Of a stretch of DNA of 45,877 nt, positions 41,635-45,877 are shown piece after piece. The stretch spans positions 1-45,877 of the forward strand of contig CALCEB010000055.1 of the NCBI GenBank assembly GCA_937900045.1, read 5' to 3'. The notes below the pieces were generated by a model. The model was given only the letters and a program-made list of their open reading frames with translations, did no database searches and was not told where the DNA came from. Every line of letters begins with the position of its first letter. Positions within the stretch are counted from its first letter, which is position 1. Source of the DNA: an uncultured Acidobacteriota bacterium (GTDB lineage: Bacteria > Acidobacteriota > Terriglobia > UBA7540). Made by a program: the position numbers and the translations under genes.

Positions 41635-41865
41635 ATGGAGGAACATCTTATCAGGGAAATAGGTCGCCGATTCAAGCGCACGCCTGCGTCCGAAAGAATC
41701 ACGGAAATCAAGGAATTTATGGGCAAGTCGGATGCCCACCGAAAACTCATCAAAGAGGCTTTCCCGGAGTTTTACCGTGAGGCTACGTCTCCGGTTCGGC
41801 GGCGCTCGGCAACCGCTTCGTCAGAACTACGCCATCCCGTTGGGCTATCCGCAAAGCCTCGCTAG
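41635..41865 (+). CDS. Small protein of unknown function, possible regulator
   Basis: 76 residues from ATG 41635, with GGGGAA upstream and a near-consensus promoter just before. It is helical and charged (EEHLIREIGRRFKRTPASER; IKEFMGKSDAHRKLIKEAFP). No family is recognised. The last 25 residues are encoded by DNA shared with the end of the convergent gene; the overlap is 83 bp, large for bacteria. One of the two ends may be misjudged. Confidence 0.55.
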   Translation: MEEHLIREIGRRFKRTPASERITEIKEFMGKSDAHRKLIKEAFPEFYREATSPVRRRSATASSELRHPVGLSAKPR

Positions 41866-42034
41866 GTTCTAGGCCCATCAGTTCTCCCCACTGAATTATG
41901 ATACGCTTCCGATTGGCGGCTCCAAGAACGCCCGTGACGGCCTTTCTGAAAATTTGCCCATCGGACATCCCGCTGGTGTGAGCCAGTTCTATTATCAGCT
42001 TCCGCTGTTCGTTCGAGAACTCCGGCTTTCGCAT
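41783..42034 (-). CDS. Small protein with possible HTH-like segment
   Basis: 83 residues from ATG 42034, 13 bp after the preceding gene's stop. The segment EFSNEQRKLIIELAHTSGMS, DGQIFRKAVTGVLG looks helix-turn-helix-like. Its neighbour upstream is a predicted DNA-binding protein, so both may be regulators in one operon. No family is recognised. It overlaps the convergent small gene. Confidence 0.5.
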   Translation of the reverse strand: MRKPEFSNEQRKLIIELAHTSGMSDGQIFRKAVTGVLGAANRKRIIIQWGELMGLEPSEALRIAQRDGVVLTKRLPSAAEPET

Positions 42035-42047
42035 TAAATTGTCCTTT

Positions 42048-42797
42048 TCAACTCTGCACCGCACGGTAAGCGTCTGGGGCTGATCGCACAACCAAGCCTT
42101 TTTTTATCAGGGTTCCCATTATCATCGCAACTACCCTTGGATTTACACCGAACCTCCCAGAAATTTCTTTCCTCGTGAACTCCTGGCTCGGGTGGTCCTT
42201 AAGCATTTCCACGAGACCGTCTAAAAACCTGCCGCGAGCAAGCTCATTCGCGATCGTCGACTCCGTCTTTTCTGGTAGCGTCAGCAATTTGGACTGCCTA
42301 GGTTTTGACTTTTTTACCTTCCGGGTCTTGGGCCTTTCATGCTTGCCGTGCGATAGTCGCATCCCCGCCGGATACCATTCTGCCAGTCCCCATGCACCCT
42401 TTAGCTTCACAATATCCCCCGCACTGCGGCTGACACGATAGAGACCTGTTCCTACCGTAACCTCGAAGTTCTTTGAGTTTGTTTCCATGCCGCCTTCGCG
42501 CAGAGCGTCCGCGATTTCCTTGGTTGTCTGCTTCTTTTTTGCTATAGACAGATAGAGCTTTGCCGCTTCTGGAATGCTTTTCCCTAGAAACGCACCGGCA
42601 GGAATCTCACCGTTATGGATCGAGCGGTTCACGACTGTACTGCCCAAATTGACGTAGGACGTACCCTCCACAGCTCCAATAGCGCCCGCTGCGACCGCTG
42701 CACGAAGTGAGGATATCGCACTATCCAAAACGGCCCTTCTCGCCTCTAAATCCGCGAGTAACGCCCCATAGTCGATTACCTTTTCGTTTTCCGCCAT
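42048..42797 (-). CDS. Predicted DNA-binding protein with two winged-helix segments
   Basis: 249 residues from ATG 42797, with AAGGAG 8 nt upstream. A coiled-coil N-terminus (ALLADLEARRAVLDSAISSL) is followed by a HARE-HTH-like domain (IPEAAKLYLSIAKKKQTTKE, IADALREGGMETNSKNFEV). Then come a basic linker rich in Lys/Arg (about 160-180) and a second winged helix (EFTRKEISGRFGVNPRVVAM). HARE-HTH domains link DNA modification, repair and chromatin-like proteins. The role here is unknown. A TTGACT box with a poor -10 lies upstream. Confidence 0.7.
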   Translation of the reverse strand: MAENEKVIDYGALLADLEARRAVLDSAISSLRAAVAAGAIGAVEGTSYVNLGSTVVNRSIHNGEIPAGAFLGKSIPEAAKLYLSIAKKKQTTKEIADALREGGMETNSKNFEVTVGTGLYRVSRSAGDIVKLKGAWGLAEWYPAGMRLSHGKHERPKTRKVKKSKPRQSKLLTLPEKTESTIANELARGRFLDGLVEMLKDHPSQEFTRKEISGRFGVNPRVVAMIMGTLIKKGLVVRSAPDAYRAVQS

Positions 42798-43263
42798 GCC
42801 GAAGACTCCTTATCTCCTCAAGTTTGACAAATGATAATCACCAAGTCAAGAAGATTCTTTCATCGATTACCGCCATTCGCGATGGATGGCAATTTATTGA
42901 ATCATGCGACGTATGACGCGATATTAAAGTCAGGCAGGAGATGTGGGGTTCCTAGATGTATTTGTCAGTCTTCATTGCTAAGTCGCTTTAGCATAACATT
43001 CGCATGAATTAACACAATACTGAACCAAGCGGAGCCACGTACGCATGTTCCCAGTCGCAATCTTGAGGGCTAGTCAATCCGTGCTACGACACGAATGATT
43101 GGGTCTCAAGGATCGAGAATCGCTATTGGTCTAACGCTACAGCATCGCACCTTACTCATGACTTCAAAGCCTGTTTCGACGCCATAGAGGGACCATTCGG
43201 GTGCGATGTAGATTGCGCGATGCGTGCTAAGCGATGTCTTTCGGATTTCCAACTGAATACCGT
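42798..43263. other. Gene-free gap of 466 bp
   Basis: Moderately AT-rich; no frame with protein character and no strong palindrome. It may hold the promoter of the DNA-binding protein gene on its left side. I found no RNA gene. Confidence 0.4.
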
Positions 43264-44514
43264 TCATTGAATGCAGGGTATTGACTGCGGATAACGAGGC
43301 AGGAGGAGCATCAGAATAGCGGCCAAGGCCATGGCCAACCCAAGGAGAGTCAAGGTGGGGCCATAGGAGCGGGTGGAATCAAATGCGTGTCCGAGGATGA
43401 CGGGACCCAGACCTCCCGCGATGGCATAGAAAGTCCATGTAAAGCCGTAGAGTGTAGAGAAGGAGCGCAAGCCGAAGTAGCGAGTCAACAGATAAGGCGT
43501 AATATCCGCCTCCGCGCCCATGCCAACTCCAATCATTGCCGCTGCCAGGCAACCGGCAGGCAGCGAGGCCGCCTTAGCCAGCAGCAGGAGGCCAGCGGAC
43601 GCCGGAATCAACATTGCGAAGGCAACCCGCGAGCCTCTGAAACGGTCGAGCAATGCGCCCACCAGTAGGCGGCCGCCCAGGCTGGCGGCGCCCAGCAGCG
43701 AAATCCCCAAAGCAGCGCCTTCAGCGGTGATGCCCCGGTCCGTTAAGACGGCTGACAGGTGAGCCAAGGTCCCATTAATGCTGATTGAATTGAGGAACAA
43801 TGAAGCCACGATAATCCAAAACGCAAGAGAATGAATCCCCTGTTGCCATGACCGCCCGGAGGGCTCGAACGGGCGCGGGCCGGGCCGTGCTGACGGACGT
43901 TCATGGACGTAACGCCAACTGAGCGGCAACCCCAGTGCCAGAGCCAACATGCCGAGCGAAAAATAGGCATCACGCCAGCCCCAATGCGTGATGGCCGTCT
44001 GGGCCACGAAGGGGAGCACCATGGAGCCAACGCCCGCTCCGGTCATGACCAGCGCCAGTGCCAACCCAAGCCGCTCCCGAAACCAGGATGCAATGGCTCG
44101 CGAATAGGACAGGTGGGCGGCGCCGTTGCCCACCGCGCCCAGCAGGAGGCAGGTGGCATAGAACTGCCACAATTGTGGCCGGAGAAAAGCCAGGGATGCA
44201 AAGGCGCATCCAAAGATGGCCACGCAAGGAAGGATGATCCGGCGCGGTCCGTAACGGTCCAGCCAGCGGCCAATGGCTGGCGAGCAAACCGCCACCATGA
44301 TGGCGGCAATGCCAAAGCCTTCGGAGACCGCTTCCCGGCTCCATCCGAATTGGGCGCTGAGAGGCTTCAGGAAAACACTGAAGGTGTAGACGAACAAGGA
44401 GCCGAATCCGCCCATGACGCCAAGGTTGGCCGCCAGCGCCACGCGCCAACCGGGATAGCGGGGATCGGATTCGTTAAGCTGGATCAACACCTCGCTACTT
44501 GGGGATATCGCCAT
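43264..44514 (-). CDS. MFS transporter, OxlT/monocarboxylate-like
   Basis: 416 residues and about 12 membrane helices. The intracellular loop after helix 2 (GRWLDRYGPRRIILP) is the MFS loop motif, and there is a matching loop after helix 8 (GGRLLVGALLDRFRGSR). The closest pattern I know is the OFA/OxlT and monocarboxylate group, which carry organic acids, but specificity cannot be read. The N-terminus is soluble for 20 residues. It stands alone, with a catgcccg/cgggcatg hairpin 50 bp upstream. Confidence 0.87.
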   Translation of the reverse strand: MAISPSSEVLIQLNESDPRYPGWRVALAANLGVMGGFGSLFVYTFSVFLKPLSAQFGWSREAVSEGFGIAAIMVAVCSPAIGRWLDRYGPRRIILPCVAIFGCAFASLAFLRPQLWQFYATCLLLGAVGNGAAHLSYSRAIASWFRERLGLALALVMTGAGVGSMVLPFVAQTAITHWGWRDAYFSLGMLALALGLPLSWRYVHERPSARPGPRPFEPSGRSWQQGIHSLAFWIIVASLFLNSISINGTLAHLSAVLTDRGITAEGAALGISLLGAASLGGRLLVGALLDRFRGSRVAFAMLIPASAGLLLLAKAASLPAGCLAAAMIGVGMGAEADITPYLLTRYFGLRSFSTLYGFTWTFYAIAGGLGPVILGHAFDSTRSYGPTLTLLGLAMALAAILMLLLPRYPQSIPCIQ

Positions 44515-44562
44515 GCTTCGCGAACCGCGCCTGAAATTTCAGGTGAGCCTCTTTGGAGATTA

Positions 44563-44587
44563 CATGCCCGCCGGGGTTCCGGGCATG
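44563..44587. repeat. Short hairpin between MFS and response-regulator genes
   Basis: CATGCCCG and CGGGCATG, loop of 9 nt, no T-run. It may be a weak terminator for the response-regulator gene, which ends 70 bp to the right on the minus strand. Confidence 0.35.
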
Positions 44588-44656
44588 AATCCCCAAGCAG
44601 GCGGAGGCTTGGTGCCTACTTCTCACGACCCAGAAAGTCAAAAAGAGAATTCCGGC

Positions 44657-45310
44657 TTATTCCGGTTTGACCAACCCTTTTTTGACGGCGTAGAGTGCGA
44701 GTTGTGCCACGCCATGAATGTTCAATGTTTGCATCAGATTGTCTCGATGCACGGCCACGGTCTTGGGGCTGATGCCCAGCAACTGCGCAATCTCCTTGCT
44801 GGAATTCCCCTCGGCCACCATCTGCAAAATCTGCTTTTCCCGCTGTGTCAGCCGCTGGTAAGGATCATCGACCGTAGCTTCGCGTCCTTCCTGTACAACA
44901 TCCAGTAGCACCGCCGCCACGCCGGGGCTCAAGTAGGGCTGGTCTTTGGCAACGGTCAACACCGCCTGTGCCAGATCCAGGTCATGCGCATCCTTTAGCA
45001 CATAGCCTCTGACGCCGGCGCGCAGCGCCGCCCGCACGTACAGTTCGTCGGAATACATGCTCAGGATCATCATGCGGATGCGCGGGTCCAGCCGCCTGAT
45101 CTGTTCTGCCGCTTCAATACCATTCAGCTCCGGCATGACCATATCCAGCAAGATCACGTCGGGATGGTGCCTCTGCGCCAGTTCGACCGCCTCACGCCCC
45201 GTACGTCCTTCCCCCACGACCTTGATGCGCGGATTGTCTTCCAACACGCGCCTGAAGGCTTGACGCACCAGTGCGTGATCTTCAACCAGAATGACCGTCA
45301 CCGGGGCCAT
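44657..45310 (-). CDS. NarL/FixJ-type response regulator
   Basis: 217 residues from ATG 45310, with AAGGAAA upstream; the longer frame to 45454 has no such support. The receiver has Glu10-Asp11, the phosphorylated Asp56 (DVILLDMVMPELNG), Ser84 and Lys106. A LuxR-type HTH fills the C-terminus (LTQREKQILQMVAEGNSSKE; LGISPKTVAVHRDNLMQTL). It acts in the cytoplasm as a phosphorylation-controlled transcription factor. No sensor kinase is adjacent, so it is an orphan in this window. Confidence 0.93.
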   Translation of the reverse strand: MAPVTVILVEDHALVRQAFRRVLEDNPRIKVVGEGRTGREAVELAQRHHPDVILLDMVMPELNGIEAAEQIRRLDPRIRMMILSMYSDELYVRAALRAGVRGYVLKDAHDLDLAQAVLTVAKDQPYLSPGVAAVLLDVVQEGREATVDDPYQRLTQREKQILQMVAEGNSSKEIAQLLGISPKTVAVHRDNLMQTLNIHGVAQLALYAVKKGLVKPE

Positions 45311-45486
45311 GGCAAATTTCCTTTCAATCTGTCTTTCCCCGTCGCCGGCGCCGTGTTCATTGAAAATCGTGCAATATTCGATGGTCCCTGACCCGCGTCT
45401 GGAGCCAGCCAGCTCGCCAACAGAGCGGCATGCACCACCTAGGCCCACCGCCAAGGCTCAACAAGGAAACTCTGTTCATGTTCGGA

Positions 45487-45834
45487 CTACAATAAAAAAC
45501 TACGGGGAGCGCTATTGATTGACCCGAGGAGCGTCTTGCGAAGCCGCTCATTTAGCTTTAAGCATCGGTAGTTGGGGATGCCGAGGGCAACCACTGCCAT
45601 GCCGAAAACTGACTGCTCCCGGTTTTGGTTTACCAGGAGTAGAAGGAGCGCCACCGGGAGAACAAGGAAAATGAGAGAAACAAGCAACGTCCGGCTTGAA
45701 CATTTGTATTTTTTAGTCCAGGACGCGTTGGGTAGCAGAAACAGTCCAGCGATGGGTATCACCATGAAGACAACCGCTGCGACCTGCTTGAAGGACGTCC
45801 TGCTAGCCTGGATAATTCGTGTTTTTGGAGACAA
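45487..45834 (-). CDS. Small membrane protein, unknown function
   Basis: 115 residues from TTG 45834, with GGAGG 6 nt upstream. Three hydrophobic stretches (AAVVFMVIPIAGLFLL; LVSLIFLVLPVALLLLL; SVFGMAVVALGI) are separated by basic loops. No family is recognised. The strong ribosome binding site makes translation plausible. It may begin an operon that extends past the window, or stand alone. Confidence 0.6.
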   Translation of the reverse strand: MSPKTRIIQASRTSFKQVAAVVFMVIPIAGLFLLPNASWTKKYKCSSRTLLVSLIFLVLPVALLLLLVNQNREQSVFGMAVVALGIPNYRCLKLNERLRKTLLGSINSAPRSFLL

Positions 45835-45877
45835 GAAAAGCCTCCGGTGCTATAAAGATGTTGTCAGTTCAGTCTTT

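Overview
The window looks like chromosome from a member of the Acidobacteriota, probably a soil or sediment genome. The lineage markers are an Oar-type TonB-dependent receptor with an N-terminal carboxypeptidase-regulatory-like domain, a PadR regulator overlapping a duplicated FtsX/MacB-type permease (the acidobacterial ADOP architecture), a large secreted SBBP beta-propeller protein, paired TPR proteins and a high density of short palindromic repeats. The assignment rests on gene content; I saw no rRNA or tRNA gene.

Layout. 0-7.3 kb: TonB-dependent receptor, a repeat-rich gap, two TPR proteins. 7.3-8.7 kb: a minus-strand accessory patch in which a HepT-type toxin sits behind the stump of its MntA antitoxin; the missing part of the antitoxin is replaced by a coupled pair encoding a TIR-like protein and an unknown protein. 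8.9-11.7 kb: rpsO-pnp. 12-16 kb: MsbA-type ABC exporter, membrane-anchored cytochrome c, rhomboid protease with an N-terminal zinc ribbon. 15.9-17.7 kb: arsR-arsM-arsC arsenic cluster on the plus strand, with no efflux permease in the window. 17.9-23.5 kb: accC and thiE (both plus strand) bracket a 3.6-kb islet of minus-strand accessory genes (AlbA_2 protein, four-helix membrane protein, HicBA, exported Sm-like protein).

In that islet every gene is followed, just past its stop, by the same GTAG-footed REP palindrome. Three of the five repeats are a 207-bp element that still carries in frame the start of a REP-associated tyrosine transposase (RAYT). 23.5-27.5 kb: amino-acid permease and a HAMP/PP2C phosphatase. 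27.8-35.4 kb: envelope and secreted proteins, bactofilin and a possible methyltransferase. 35.6-38.6 kb: ADOP permease and PadR. 38.9-42.8 kb: unknown protein, MtaB tRNA methylthiotransferase, and a group of small genes next to a DNA-binding protein. 43.2-45.9 kb: MFS transporter, NarL-type response regulator, small membrane protein.

The most distinctive feature is the repeat ecology. Several palindrome families with different stems share a 5' GTAG (or GGAG) foot, the signature of REPs acted on by RAYT transposases. Other palindromic MITE-like elements lie inside the ars cluster, inside one coding region, and across a gene end. The accC-thiE islet is the best candidate for something not yet described: a cassette-like series of gene-plus-REP units. 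No intact RAYT or integrase lies in the window, so its mobility is inference.
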